Of a DNA stretch of 64,000 nucleotides, positions 33,993 through 44,355 are shown one piece after another; position 1 is the first letter of the stretch; each line of letters starts with the position of its first letter. The stretch comes from Porphyra umbilicalis (lineage: Eukaryota > Rhodophyta > Bangiophyceae > Bangiales > Bangiaceae). The notes under the pieces were generated by a model, which searched no databases, had not been told where the DNA came from, and saw only the letters and a program-made list of their open reading frames with translations. Location of the stretch: contig KV918776.1 of assembly GCA_002049455.2 (NCBI GenBank), positions 372,001 to 436,000 on the forward strand. The letters run 5' to 3'. The translations under genes and the position numbers were made by a program.

Positions 33993-34150
33993 ATGAAAAC
34001 CCGCCCCGCCGAAGTGGCCACACACGCCGCCGACACGACCGCCCTCGCCACCGACATGACCACCCCCGTCGCCGAGACGGCGGCCCCTGCCGCCGAGACG
34101 GCTAGCCCCGTCGCGGAGACGTCTAGCCCCGTCGCCGAGACGACTAGCCG
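33993..34150 (+). repeat. short coding-like tandem repeat (ETAAP / ETSSPVA)
   Basis: Units of about 24-30 bp with a GTCGCCGAGACG core encode PVAETAAPAAETASPVAETS in one frame, starting from an ATG at 33993. The frame leaves the repeat without any recognisable domain. Confidence 0.6.
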
Positions 34151-34189
34151 TCGGCAGAGGACATTGTGTGGCGTCAGAAGACAGGCTGG

Positions 34190-34729
34190 ATGCGGAGCAG
34201 TACTGTCGAGAGCGTCAACGCCGCCCTTTCCGTCGTCCCGCCGTACAAGTACTGTCCTGGCACGCGTAAGGAGCCATTCGGGTCAAATGCGAAAATCATC
34301 AAGGACCAGTACGCTAAGTTTGCACCTCGCCAGTTCGCACCGGACAAGTTTGAGGTCGCGACTGACGGCCACTCGGGAATGGCCGCGCGGCTCTGGCAGC
34401 AGACGACCACGTCGACGGGGGATAGCAAAAGCACCGAGTTGCTTGGCTCGGGGCCGGGATCTACGGCAGCCATCCAAAATGTCACCACAACCAACCTGCC
34501 ACCTGTGCAGATCTCATCAAGCACGAAGGTGAGGTGGTCGGCGATGGTGCATTCCAAGCCGCTTTCCAACGCCCTCCCGGGGCCACCCTTCATCAAGCAC
34601 CTGCCCCAGCGGCCCGAGGACAGGGTTCTGCTAGCCAGAAAGATGCCTGTACCGAAGAACGGGAACGAGTGGGACACTCAGACTATCACGTGCGACGCAC
34701 ACTGGCAAATAGACCTTCACAGGACGTGA
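34190..34729 (+). CDS. Hypothetical protein, 179 residues
   Basis: ORF from ATG 34190 to 34729, with a stop codon shortly upstream in frame. The amino-acid mix is balanced, unlike the compositional frames elsewhere (KYCPGTRKEPFGSNAKIIKD, FAPDKFEVATDGHSGMAARL). No family was recognised. The preceding ETAAP repeat lies in another frame and could be an upstream exon, but I see no convincing junction. It might also be a decayed gene. Confidence 0.3.
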   Translation: MRSSTVESVNAALSVVPPYKYCPGTRKEPFGSNAKIIKDQYAKFAPRQFAPDKFEVATDGHSGMAARLWQQTTTSTGDSKSTELLGSGPGSTAAIQNVTTTNLPPVQISSSTKVRWSAMVHSKPLSNALPGPPFIKHLPQRPEDRVLLARKMPVPKNGNEWDTQTITCDAHWQIDLHRT

Positions 34730-34951
34730 GCACAGCCATGCACGTACACTCGGTCGAGCCGCTCTTTGACAGCGTCCCGTCGTCCCCAAACGCGGTGGCC
34801 GCCCGCGCAGTACCATTGTCGTACCGGGCCGGCATACCCACCTGACCTGACCCCTCCGAGCGGACCCGCGAGCGAACCGTACGCTGCTTCCAGGAGAGGC
34901 GCGTCTTGAGGCGCTTAGAGGACGTGCTGACCGCTCCACCGAGTCGTCGTC

Positions 34952-35287
34952 CTAAAACTGCTGGACGTCCAGGCGGTCGACGTCGGCGTCCGCCTTGTCC
35001 GACTCCTCCCCCAAGCCACACTCGGTCATGTTGTCATCGTGGTTGATCTGCCGCTTCTGCAAGCCCGCGCTCTTGGACCTCGGGGGTGGCAGCGTGCCCA
35101 CAGCCCTCACCAAGCGCCGAACCTGCACCGGCTTCACGCCGACGGAACGGAAGTCGGCCTGTGTGACCAGCTCCAGGTCCTCGACCGTGTCCACGCCGAG
35201 GATGTCGACGATGCCATCCGCATAGTCGCCCATCCGGTTATGCTCCAGCCAGGTACGTACTGTGTCCACGGTTACGAGTGACGACAT
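34952..35287 (-). CDS. SAM (sterile alpha motif) domain protein, 111 residues
   Basis: Starting at ATG 35287 (MSSLVTVD), residues about 6-64 match a SAM domain, a five-helix module for protein-protein or RNA contacts. The pieces are VRTWLEHNRMGDYADGIV, LGVDTVEDLELVTQADFRSV and GVKPVQVRRLVRAVGTL. A polar, acidic tail follows (ESDKADADVDRLDVQQF). The open frame extends 38 codons upstream to 35401, so a longer protein or an upstream exon is possible. There is no second domain to suggest a specific role. It sits in the lower-GC accessory region between minisatellites. Confidence 0.7.
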   Translation of the reverse strand: MSSLVTVDTVRTWLEHNRMGDYADGIVDILGVDTVEDLELVTQADFRSVGVKPVQVRRLVRAVGTLPPPRSKSAGLQKRQINHDDNMTECGLGEESDKADADVDRLDVQQF

Positions 35288-36324
35288 TGCGTGGTAGCCT
35301 TTGATGGACGTGTGCGGGGAGTTGGAGGACCGGGTGGAACCCAGAGTGGAGCAGCAGGCTACATCGCACCGCATACGCATGGGAAGCAGCTTGCCACCCA
35401 TCGTGGTCGGCTACTCGAGGCATCCTAGTCTGATGAGCGGCTCACATGAAGAGCCGAGTAGCACGCACACAGCCGGTGCGGATGCAACAGTGATTCGAAC
35501 AGTGCAAACAGCCGGGTGTTGAGGGGCGGGTGAGTAGATTCATGGACAGCAAACGATTGTACGAAAAGAAGCGAATGTCAGCGGCAGGACATAACCCGGA
35601 GGCTCTGTGTCAAGAGAATGGCATGAACTACCAGACGCGCACACGTAAACTCATGTGGGCTCGTCAATGACAATACAGTGGGTCAAGACAGACGACATAT
35701 ATCGTCCAGGCATAGGAACAGTGGTGGGCATGTGACCGCCTGCACTCTGACATGACGTCACACTCCGACTGCGGCTGAGCCCAGGGCGCACTGTAGTCGA
35801 AGACAGCACAGCTACAAAGAAAGCTCGTTCAACACAGCAGTAGGGCCATGGAGGTGTCACTGGGGGTGCTCTGGTCCTATGGACGGGTACCCAGAGGGCT
35901 ATAGCCGCGCGTTATCATCGGAAGTACAATGGGAACGCGGCCCAGTGTCAAGAGGAAGGCATCATACTGTAGAGGGGTACACTGCGCGTCCCATGGAATC
36001 TTCGCAAGGTTGAGCATGCGGAGGTACAGAACGTACACGGACATGGGCCAAGTGAGCGTCAGGAGGGTGGCACCAACCGCTCATATTGCTGGCGTGCAGG
36101 AAGCGTGAAGCGGACAAAGCGGTGCCAACGCCGGCGCCAGCGACGGCCAAGATCACGTCGTTGACCTGGCTCGACCGACAGAGTGGGCCTGACGGATCTG
36201 CGAACGGTCTGTACGACAACTGACATCGCAAGCATTGGGGATGCTGGACCGAACATTTTTCAGAGCGGGCTGTCTCAGTTCGAACGACCTGAAAACATAT
36301 GAGGATTCCGATTGTAGGCGCCAC
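35288..36324. other. no gene recognised
   Basis: Lower-GC DNA between the SAM gene and the decayed 21-bp array. Open frames are short and overlapping, and no RNA gene or inverted repeat was seen. Confidence 0.45.
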
Positions 36325-36480
36325 ATTTCGATCTCACTCAAGCGCTGTTTAGTCTCACACGCGAGCTTTCCTGTCTCTCGCGAGCGCATGTCGGTCTAAC
36401 ACGAACACATTATCGACTCACTCGGATGCTTTTTCGTCTCACGCGAGCGTATTTCGGCCGCACACAAGCGCAATCACGTA
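36325..36480. repeat. second decayed 21-22-bp repeat array
   Basis: About seven diverged units such as CATTTCGATCTCACTC and TTTTTCGTCTCACGCGAGCG, the same family and orientation as 33530-33785. It abuts the 61-bp minisatellite. Confidence 0.75.
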
Positions 36481-36504
36481 TGCAAAGAGAGACGGGGCCT
36501 GCTG

Positions 36505-39500
36505 TCGCGCGGCTATGGACCGCCCCTGTTGTGCGGGGGCGGGCCGAGCCGCGGCGGCTGCGCTGCCCCGCGGCTCTTGACCGCCCCTGTTGAGCGGGGG
36601 CGGGCCGAGCCGCGGCGGGTGCGCTGTCCTGCGGCTCTGGACCGCCCCTGTTGTGCGGGGGCGGGCCGAGCCGCGGCGGGTGCGCTGTCCTGCGGCTCTG
36701 GACCGCCCCTGTTGTGCGGGGGCGGGCCCAGCCGCGGCGGGTGCGCTGTCCTGCGGCTCTGGACCGCCCCTGTTGTGCCTGGGCGCGCCGAGCCGCGGCG
36801 GGCGTGCTGCCCCGCAGCGCCCCGCCCCCCTGTTGTGCGGGGGCCAGCCGAGCCGCGGCGGGCGTGCTGCCCCGCGGCTCTCGACCGCCCCTGTTGAGCG
36901 GGGGCGGGCCGAGCCGCGGCGGGCGTGCTGCCCCGCGGCTCTTGACCGCCCCTGTTGAGCGGGGGCGGGCCGAGCCGCGGCGGCTGCGCTGCCCCGCGGC
37001 TCTTGACCGCCCCTGTTGAGCGGGGGCGAGCCGAGCCGCGGCGGGTGCGCTGTCCTGCGGCTCTGGACCGCCCCTGTTGTGCCTGGGCGCGCCGAGCCGC
37101 GGCGGGCGTGCTGCCCCGCAGCGCCCCGCCCCCCTGTTGTGCGGGGGCCAGCCGAGCCGCGGCGGGCGTGCTGCCCCGCGGCTCTGGACCGCCCCTGTTG
37201 TGCGGGGGCGGGCCGAGCCGCGGTGGGTGCGCTGTCCTGCGGCTCTGGACCGCCCCTGTTGTGCCTGGGCGCGCCGAGCCGCGGCGGGCGTGCTGCCCCG
37301 CAGCGCCCCGCCCCCCTGTTGTGCGGGGGCCAGCCGAGCCGCGGTGGGTGCGCTGTCCTGCGGCTCTGGACCGCCCCTGTTGTGCGGGGGCGGGCCGAGC
37401 CGCGGTGGGTGCGCTGTTTCGCGTCTCTGGACCGCCCCTGTTGTGCGGGGCCGGGCCCAGCCGCGGCGGGTGCGCTGTCCCGCGGCTCTTGACCGCCCCT
37501 GTTGAGCGGGGGCGAGCCGAGCCGCGGCCGGTGCGCTGTCCTGCGGCTCTTGACCGCCCCTGTTGTGCGGGGGCGGGCCGAGCCGCGGCGGGCGTGCTGC
37601 CCCGCAGCGCCCCGCCCCCCTGCTGTGCGGGGGCCAGCCGAGCCGCGGCGGGCGTGCTGCCCCGCGGCTCTGGACCGCCCCTGTTGAGCGGGGGCGGGCC
37701 CAACCGCGGCGGGTGCGCTGTCCTGCGGCTCTGGACCGCCCCTGTTGTGCCTGGGCGCGCCGAGCCGCGGCGGGCGTGCTGCCCCGCAGCGCCCCGCCCC
37801 CCTGTTGCGCGGGGGCCAGCCGAGCCGCGGCGGGCGTGCTGCCCCGCGGCTCTGGACCGCCCATGTTGAGCGGAAGCGGGCCCAGCCGCGGCGGGTGCGC
37901 TGTCCTGCGGCTCTGGACCGCCCCTGTTGTGCCTGGGCGCGCCGAGCCGCGGTGGGCGTGCTGCCCCGCGGCTCTTGACCGCCCCTGTTGAGCGGGGGCG
38001 AGCCGAGCCGCGGCCGGTGCGCTGTCCTGCGGCTGTTGACCGCCCCTGTTGTGCAAGGGCGGGCCGAGCCGCGGCGGGTGCGCTGTCCTGCGGCTCTGGA
38101 CCGCCCCTGTTGTGCGGGGGCGGGCCGAGCCGCGGTGGGTGCGCTGTCCTGCGGCTCTGGACCGCCCCTGTTGTGCGGGGGCGGGCCGAGCCGCGGTGGG
38201 TGCGCTGTTTCGCGTCTCTGGACCGCCCCTGTTGTGCGGGGGCGGGCCCAGCCGCGGCGGGTGCGCTGTGCTGCGGCTCAGGACCGCCCCTGTTGTGCCT
38301 GGGCGCGCCGAGCCGCGGCGGGCGTGCTGCCCCGCAGCGCCCCGCCCCCTGTTGTGCGGGGGCCAGCCGAGCCGAGGCGGGCGTGCTGCCCCGCGGCTCT
38401 GGACCGCCCCTGTTGAGCGGGGCGGGCCGAGCCGCGGCGGGCGTGCTGCCCCGCGGCTCTCGACCGCCCCTGTTGAGCGGGGGCGGGCCGAGCCGCGGCG
38501 GGCGTGCTGCCCCGCGGCTCTTGACCGCCCCTGTTGAGCGGGGGCGGGCCGAGCCGCGGCGGCTGCGCTGCCCCGCGGCTCTTGACCGCCCCTGTTGAGC
38601 GGGGGCGAGCCGAGCCGCGGCGGGTGCGCTGTCCTGCGGCTCTGGACCGCCCCTGTTGTGCCTGGGCGCGCCGAGCCGCGGCGGGCGTGCTGCCCCGCAG
38701 CGCCCCGCCCCCCTGTTGTGCGGGGGCCAGCCGAGCCGCGGCGGGCGTGCTGCCCCGCGGCTCTGGACCGCCCCTGTTGTGCGGGGGCGGGCCGAGCCGC
38801 GGTGGGTGCGCTGTCCTGCGGCTCTGGACCGCCCCTGTTGTGCCTGGGCGCGCCGAGCCGCGGCGGGCGTGCTGCCCCGCAGCGCCCCGCCCCCCTGTTG
38901 TGCGGGGGCCAGCCGAGCCGCGGCGGGCGTGCTGCCCCGCGGCTCCGGACCGCCCCTGTTGAGCGGAAGCGGGCCCAGCCGCGGCGGGTGCGCTGTCCTG
39001 CGGCTCTGGACCGCCCCTGCTGTGCCTGGGCGCGCCGAGCCGCGGCGGGCGTGCTGCCCCGCGGCTCTTGACCGCCCCTGTTGAGCGGGGGCGAGCCGAG
39101 CCGCGGCCGGTGCGCTGTCCTGCGGCTGTTGACCGCGCCTGTTGTGCAAGGGCGGGCCGAGCCGCGGTGGGTGCGCTGTCCTGCGGCTCTGGACCGCCCC
39201 TGTTGTGCGGGGGCGGGCCGAGCCGCGGTGGGTGCGCTGTCCTGCGGCTCTGGACCGCCCCTGTTGTGCGGGGGCGGGCCGAGCCGCGGTGGGTGCGCTG
39301 TTTCGCGTCTCTGGACCGCCCCTGTTGTGCGGGGGCGGGCCCAGCCGCGGCGGGTGCGCTGTGCTGCGGCTCAGGACCGCCCCTGTTGTGCCTGGGCGCG
39401 CCGAGCCGCGGCGGGCGTGCTGCCCCGCAGCGCCCCGCCCCCCTGTTGTGCGGGGGCCAGCCGAGCCGAGGCGGGCGTGCTGCCCCGCGGCTCTCGACCG

Positions 39501-39840
39501 CCCCTGTTGAGCGGGGGCGGGCCGAGCCGCGGCGGGCGTGCTGCCCCGCGGCTCTTGACCGCCCCTGTTGAGCGGGTGCGGGCCGAGCCGCGGCGGGCGT
39601 GCTGCCCCGCGGCTCTCGACCGCCCCTGTTGAGCGGGGGCGGGCCGAGCCGCGGCGGGTGCGCTGTCCTGCGGCTCTGGACCGCCCCTGTTGTGCCTGGG
39701 CGCGCCGAGCCGCGGCGGGCGTGTTGCCCCGCGGCTCTTGACCGCCCCTGTTGAGCGGGGGCGAGCCGAGCCGCGGCGGGCGTGCTGCCCCGCGGCTCTT
39801 GACCGCCCCTGTTGAGCGGGGGCGAGCCGAGCCGCGGCGG
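36505..39840. repeat. 61-bp minisatellite, about 54 copies, with higher-order structure
   Basis: GACCGCCCCTGTT recurs every 61 bp (36518, 36579, 36640 and onward), with rare 1-bp indels. At least six unit variants differ at set positions: GTGCGGGGGCGGG, GAGCGGGGGCGGG, GTGCCTGGGCGCGCC, and so on. Variants are arranged in blocks; a run of variants near 37.98-38.40 kb recurs at 39.07-39.49 kb with an offset of about 1,093 bp (18 units). Long open frames on both strands are a by-product of stop-free GC-rich units. Confidence 0.97.
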
Positions 39841-39851
39841 GCCCGCTTGGT

Positions 39852-39860
39852 TATTTATAT
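39852..39860 (+). promoter_or_regulatory. TATA box (TATTTATAT)
   Basis: An isolated AT-rich octamer in GC-rich DNA, about 12 bases after the last 61-bp repeat and 74 bases before the ATG at 39934. It would place transcription start near 39885 with a short leader. Confidence 0.65.
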
Positions 39861-39933
39861 AGTACGGCCATCAGCAGAGCGGGCCTCATCTTTTGCCGCA
39901 TTCGCCTGGTTCGGAAGCAGAACGCCTCTTGCA

Positions 39934-40890
39934 ATGGACCCCTCCGCGCCCAGCGGTGCCGCGGTGACGGGAACCCGTGTCGGTGGCGGCGGCGGGGACG
40001 CAGTCGGTGTCGGTGGGGGCGGCGACCGCCCCGGGTTCGGCGGCGGCGGGGACGCGGTCGGTGTCGGTGGGTGCGGCGCCCGCCCCGGTGTTTGCGGCGG
40101 CGGGGCCCGCGGCGGCGGGGGTGCCGTCGGTGTCGGTGGCGGCGGCGCTCGCCCCGGTGTTGGCGGCGGCGGGGACGCGGTCGGCGTCGGTGGCGGCGGC
40201 GCCCGCCCCGGTGTTGATGGCGGCGGTGGGGACGCCATCGGTGTCGGTGGCGGCGGCGCCCGCCCCGGTGTTGGCGGCGGCGGGGACGCGGTCGGCGTCG
40301 GTGGCGGCGGCGCCCGCCCCGGTGTTGGCGGCGGTGGGGCCGGCGGCGGCGGGGGTGCCGTCGGTGTCGGTGGCGGCGGCGCTCGCCCCGGGGTCGGTGA
40401 CGGTGGGGGTGCTGGGGGCGCCCGCGACCGCCTTCCCGTCGCGGGCGGTGGTGTTTCTCGCGGTGCGCGCAGGCGCCGGGCCAGGGCGGGCGCCCCTGCG
40501 TCGGCTGTCGGCTCGAGTGTCAGTGGCGGCGGTCGGCGTCGCGGCCATCCAGACGGGGTGCGCACCGGCGGCGGCGGCGAACTGATGCCACCGCCCCTGC
40601 CGCTGACGGTGCGCACATCAATGCGGACCCTGACGGCACACACGCCGCTGCAAGACGCCCTTCTGTTGACGCGTGGCGAGCTGAGGCGGGCGCGCGCGAG
40701 CGCGGCGGACGCTGACGCTAGGGTAGTTACCGCTAGAGAGCGCCTGACGAAGGCCAAGGAGGTGGCGGCGGTGGCGGCCCAGCTATGTGATTCCGTGCTC
40801 CAGAGTGAGCAGGCGGCGCGCGCGGCGGTCTTGCGGGAGATGCGTGCTGTCGTGGGGGGGGGGAGTGCGCTGCCGCCGCCGCCGCCGTAG
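39934..40890 (+). CDS. Gly-rich repeat protein with C-terminal coiled coil
   Basis: The 318-residue ORF starts at ATG 39934, downstream of a TATA box. Residues about 12-150 are imperfect 18-residue repeats built on DAVGVGGGGARPGV. A short Arg-rich stretch follows. The last 90 residues form a clear heptad-type helix with LLLTRGELRRARASAADADA and ERLTKAKEVAAVAAQL, ending in polyproline. No family was recognised; it resembles a disordered-plus-oligomerisation design such as a wall or scaffold protein. No signal peptide is visible. Another plus frame across the repeat reads as Ala/Pro/Ser repeats, but only this frame has the ATG, the coil and the stop in one piece. Confidence 0.6.
   Translation: MDPSAPSGAAVTGTRVGGGGGDAVGVGGGGDRPGFGGGGDAVGVGGCGARPGVCGGGARGGGGAVGVGGGGARPGVGGGGDAVGVGGGGARPGVDGGGGDAIGVGGGGARPGVGGGGDAVGVGGGGARPGVGGGGAGGGGGAVGVGGGGARPGVGDGGGAGGARDRLPVAGGGVSRGARRRRARAGAPASAVGSSVSGGGRRRGHPDGVRTGGGGELMPPPLPLTVRTSMRTLTAHTPLQDALLLTRGELRRARASAADADARVVTARERLTKAKEVAAVAAQLCDSVLQSEQAARAAVLREMRAVVGGGSALPPPPP
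39970..40400 (+). repeat. 54-bp coding tandem repeat, about eight copies
   Basis: Units contain GTCGGTGTCGGTGGCGGCGG and GCCCGCCCCGGTGTT and keep the Gly-rich frame in phase, with some short insertions. Confidence 0.8.
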
Positions 40891-41701
40891 GAGTGTGTTT
40901 TCTGTCGGCGATTGGTTTTTTTCTCGCTTCTTCGGCAATCCCCCCCGCCGTCCTGCTTAAAGCGTGCGTGTATTATTCTTTTCACGGAGAACCCCTGGCA
41001 ACCTCCCTCCCCCCCCCCCCCCCCTCCCTCCACTGAGCCAGTGCCGTCGCCGCTGCCGGGCACGGTCCTGCCAACGCCGCCCGTGTCGCCGTCGCCTGTG
41101 CCGCCTGCCCGACGCGGCGCTCGATCGGGGGGACGGGGGGAGGGGTCCGCCGCCGCCCTCCCGGTCGGCGGCGGCGGTGATGTGCAGGACGGCGGGCGGA
41201 GACGATTCGGCGGCGGGTCCGCCGCGAGCAGCAGCGCCGCCGACCGTGGCGCCGCAGCCGCCGCGCCCGCGTCCAGCAGCGCGGGCGACACAACCCCGCG
41301 AGCAGCGGCAGCAGCCGCGCCACGTGCGGCAGCAGCGCCGACGGGCGGTCGGCGAGCGCCGCGGTGGCGGTGGTGACGACCATCACGCCCGTCGAGTGCG
41401 TCGGGTGGGTGAGGGAGACGGCGCGGCCACAGGGGGACGGGTGGGAAGCGGGGATCCACAGGGGCTGACGACGGTCGGGACGCAAACACGAGGACCAACA
41501 GAGGCCGGAGGCCGGCAGCACGCTCGGCGACAAGCTCAGCCCCACGGTCGGGTCCACGGCCGTCACACCGAGCCAGGCGACTACCATCAGGGAAAAAAAA
41601 ACACGCCACGCCGCACGACGCACACAATCACACACGCTCGTGGCGAGGTCCCGTCAGCCCACATGCGTCCCGGAACCGCCCCCCCCCCCCCCCATCTCCG
41701 G
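40891..41701. other. possible minus-strand exon(s), unresolved
   Basis: After a T-rich acceptor-like tract (minus strand, ending GATGGTAG near 41582) the minus strand reads SPSVLPASGLCWSSCLRPDR and GVMVVTTATAALADRPSALL. These look coding but match no family. Beyond about 41290 the frame breaks up. Confidence 0.25.
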
Positions 41702-42545
41702 TCAAGCCGGCCCCGCATCCAACTCCCACACTCGCAACCCCGGCTGCACGCGGCACAGCGCGTCGACGGTCTCGGCGACGGCCTCGGCTTCTGGCGAGTC
41801 CCCCCCCCCCCCCCCCCCCCCGCCGGCACCATTGTCAGCGCCAGCTCCTCCAACAGCGGCAACGACGCGAGCAGGTACACGCCCGTCCCCCACTCGCCCG
41901 CCCACCCGTCCACGGTCAGGCGGCGGAGGCCCGGCGACGCGTGGGCGACCGCAAACACCAGCGCCGCGGCGGCGCCGACGCCAAACGTCGGCCCCCGCAG
42001 CTCGAGGTCGACGCGGTGGGGGGGGGTAAACGCCGCCGCGGCGGCGGGCGTCCACTTGCCGCCGACTAAACACAGGCGCGTTCGTGAGGGGAGGGCGGAG
42101 AGGGCGCGCCCGAGGGCGACGGTGGGCGCGTCGCGGCCGCCGCCGCCGCCGCCGCCGCGGCGGCGGGCGCGCGAGGGGGGGGGGGGGGGGGCGCCACCGT
42201 CAGGTCCGTCGTGTCGCGCAGCGCGGCTGCCCACAGGCCGTCGGTGGCGGCGGCCGGCTCGTCGAGGCGGCCAAAGGTGACGGCCGCGGGGGAGCGGGCG
42301 CCCGCCCGCAGCGCGGGTGAGGAGCACCGGCAGACCCGCCGGGGCCACGCCGGGGAGCGTCAGCGCGGTGAGCGGGCACGCGGCGCACAGGCCCGCCACG
42401 GCCGTCACGCCGTCCAGCTTTCCGTCAAGCACCGCCTCGCGCAGGCGCGGAAACGAAAAGCCCACCCGCCCGTCGGGCACGGGTGCGCCGCCGCCGCCGC
42501 CGCCGCCGCTGCCGCCGCTGCCCGCCGCCGCCGTTGCCGGCGACG
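41702..42545 (-). CDS. Leucine-rich-repeat-like protein, several frame changes
   Basis: Minus-strand pieces in three frames give consecutive LRR-type segments. They are FSFPRLREAVLDGKLDGVTA and LTALTLPGV; then RSPAAVTFGRLDEPAAATDG; then GRALSALPSRTRLCLVGGKW, VDLELRGPTFGVG, LRRLTVDGW and LPLLEELALTM; then AETVDALCRVQPGLRVWELD to a stop at 41702. Hydrophobic spacing resembles RNI/AMN1-type or F-box-associated LRRs. Changes of frame occur near 42320, in the 42180s G-rich stretch and at the 22-base C run 41800-41821. The start is missing: the frame runs upstream into the 21-bp minisatellite. It could be a real gene with homopolymer miscounts or a decaying one. Confidence 0.4.
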
Positions 42546-42548
42546 CCG

Positions 42549-43150
42549 CGTGAGACGGAAATGCGCCCGTGTGAGACGGAAATGCGCCCGCGTGAGACGG
42601 AAATGCGCCCGCGTGAGACGGAAATGCGCCCGCGTGAGACGGAAATGCGCCGTGTGAGACGGAAATGCGCCCGCGTGAGACGGAAATGCGCCCGCGTGAG
42701 ACGGAAATGCGCCCGCGTGAGACGGAAATGCGCCCGCGTGAGACGGAAATGCGCCCGCGTGAGACGGAAATGCGCCCGCGTGAGACGGAAATGCGCCCGC
42801 GTGAGACGGAAATGCGCCCGCGTGAGACGGAAATGCGCCCGCGTGAGACGGAAATGCGCCCGCGTGAGACGGAAATGCGCCCGCGTGAGACGGAAATGCG
42901 CCCGCGTGAGACGGAAATGCGCCCGCGTGAGACGGAAATGCGCCCCGCGTGAGACGGAAATGCGCCTGCGTGAGACGGAAATGCGCCCGCGTGAGACGGA
43001 AATGCGCCCGTGTGAGACGGAAATGCGCCCGCGTGAGACGGAAATGCGCCCGCGTGAGACGGAAATGCGCCCGCGTGAGATGGAAATGCGCCCGCGTGAG
43101 ACGGAAATGCGCCCGCGTGAGACGGAAATGCGCCCGCGTGAGACGGAAAT
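42549..43150. repeat. 21-bp minisatellite, about 28.7 copies
   Basis: Near-perfect head-to-tail copies of a 21-bp unit with core GTGAGACGGAAATGCGCC. A few units are one or two bases shorter or longer (about 42649 and 42940). Plus frames read as MRPRETE or RRKCARV heptads, minus frames as SHAGAFP. There are no spacers, so it is not CRISPR. The decayed arrays at 33.5 and 36.3 kb are relatives in the opposite orientation. Confidence 0.97.
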
Positions 43151-43298
43151 CAGTTGGGCGCGCCAGGTAGTGAGCGGTATGGCATGAGGGCGCGACAGAA
43201 GCGGCGAGCAAGCATTGACTTGTGGCGCACGCCTGCCGCCGCATGCTGGGGGCGCCGTGTTCTGGACGGGGGAGGAGACGGGGCCTCGGTGTGTCGTC

Positions 43299-43306
43299 TA
43301 TAAAAG
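43299..43306 (+). promoter_or_regulatory. TATA box (TATAAAAG)
   Basis: Canonical TATA element in GC-rich surroundings, 149 bases after the 21-bp array. It probably drives a plus-strand transcript. The downstream gene could be the large dehydrogenase-like protein at 44.4 kb, with an unplaced first exon, or a short unknown ORF. Confidence 0.65.
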
Positions 43307-44355
43307 CCTCGAGGCGACGTGGGTCCCGAGCGAGTGCCCCTCACTACCCAGTGTTGCTTGTGCCTTGAACGAACACCCATCCCACAACCGGGGTACGACC
43401 CGCGGGGCGTCCCAGCCAACACTCCCACCCCACCGGCAGCGCACAGACGTTGTTTTCCTTGTCCCGCCAAGCCGGGCGGGTCAAGCTCCTTGTCACCCTA
43501 TACGCCCCGCTGACCGTGGCTGCGCGGCGCTGTGTCGCCCGCACCGCCCGATGGAATCGATGCGAGTCCACCCAAGTCCACCACGCGTCTGTTCAGCAAA
43601 CACCATGCATTATTGAAAACATACCCGCTGCCCGCTACAGACGCTGTCCGTCAGCCCCTCTGCCGCTGTGGCCACCCTCCCCCAGGCGCCGCGAGCAGCT
43701 ACGCCGGGCGCCACTACGGTTTGGCCCTACCGGTGCCGACGCGCGCCCTCCCCAGCCCCGTCCGTGCCTCCCCGCCCCGCCACCATCGCCACCGCGTCCG
43801 GCCGCGCACCGCGCTCCGACGCCCGCGGGGCACGGGCGGCCACGACGCGGCGCGCGTGGCGCCCCGCCGCCCGGCGGTCGACCGCCCCCGCGGCCGCCGC
43901 GCGTCCGCTGCCGCATGGGTCGCCCGCGCCGCCGCCATGGTCGGGCGCCGCCGCCCCCCCACCGCGCGGCCGGCGCGGTGGCGCGGTGGCCACCGCCGCT
44001 GCGCCCGCGGCGCCTCGAATCAATCGGTTGGTAAACGGGGAGGGGGGGGGTGGCGGGGGGAAGCGCCACGCGCCACGCGACGCGTGCCCCACGCCTCCTT
44101 CCGGTGGTGGGGTGCGGCCGGCAGCGCGGCGCGCGGCCGCCGCCTCGGACCGCCCGCGGGCCGTGGCGGCGCGCAGCAGACAGGGGGGGTAGACCATATC
44201 CGCACAGTGCCCGCTGGCGGCCCCACGCGGGGCGGCCGCTCGTGGCGGCATGCCGCCCAAGGCGGCGCGGCGGCGACCACACGGCCCCCCCCCGCCGCCG
44301 CGCCTCCCACGGGCGACGTAGGCACCCGCGTCTGCGGCCCTGACCGGCACCGGCG
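43307..44355. other. probable 5' exons and introns of the downstream gene, unresolved
   Basis: Early part has short open frames with Cys pairs (CCLCLERTP, CFPCP near 43350-43470). The rest is GC-rich low complexity. No signal peptide could be identified for the secreted-type protein that follows. Confidence 0.3.

Noticed and set aside
36410-39149. Minus-strand open frames of about 550 and 880 codons in the 61-bp array
   Set aside because: Same cause: stop-free GC-rich units read in rotating frames. The peptides are pure repeat translation.
42549-43150. CRISPR array
   Set aside because: The 21-bp units are directly adjacent with no unique spacers, and the setting is eukaryotic.
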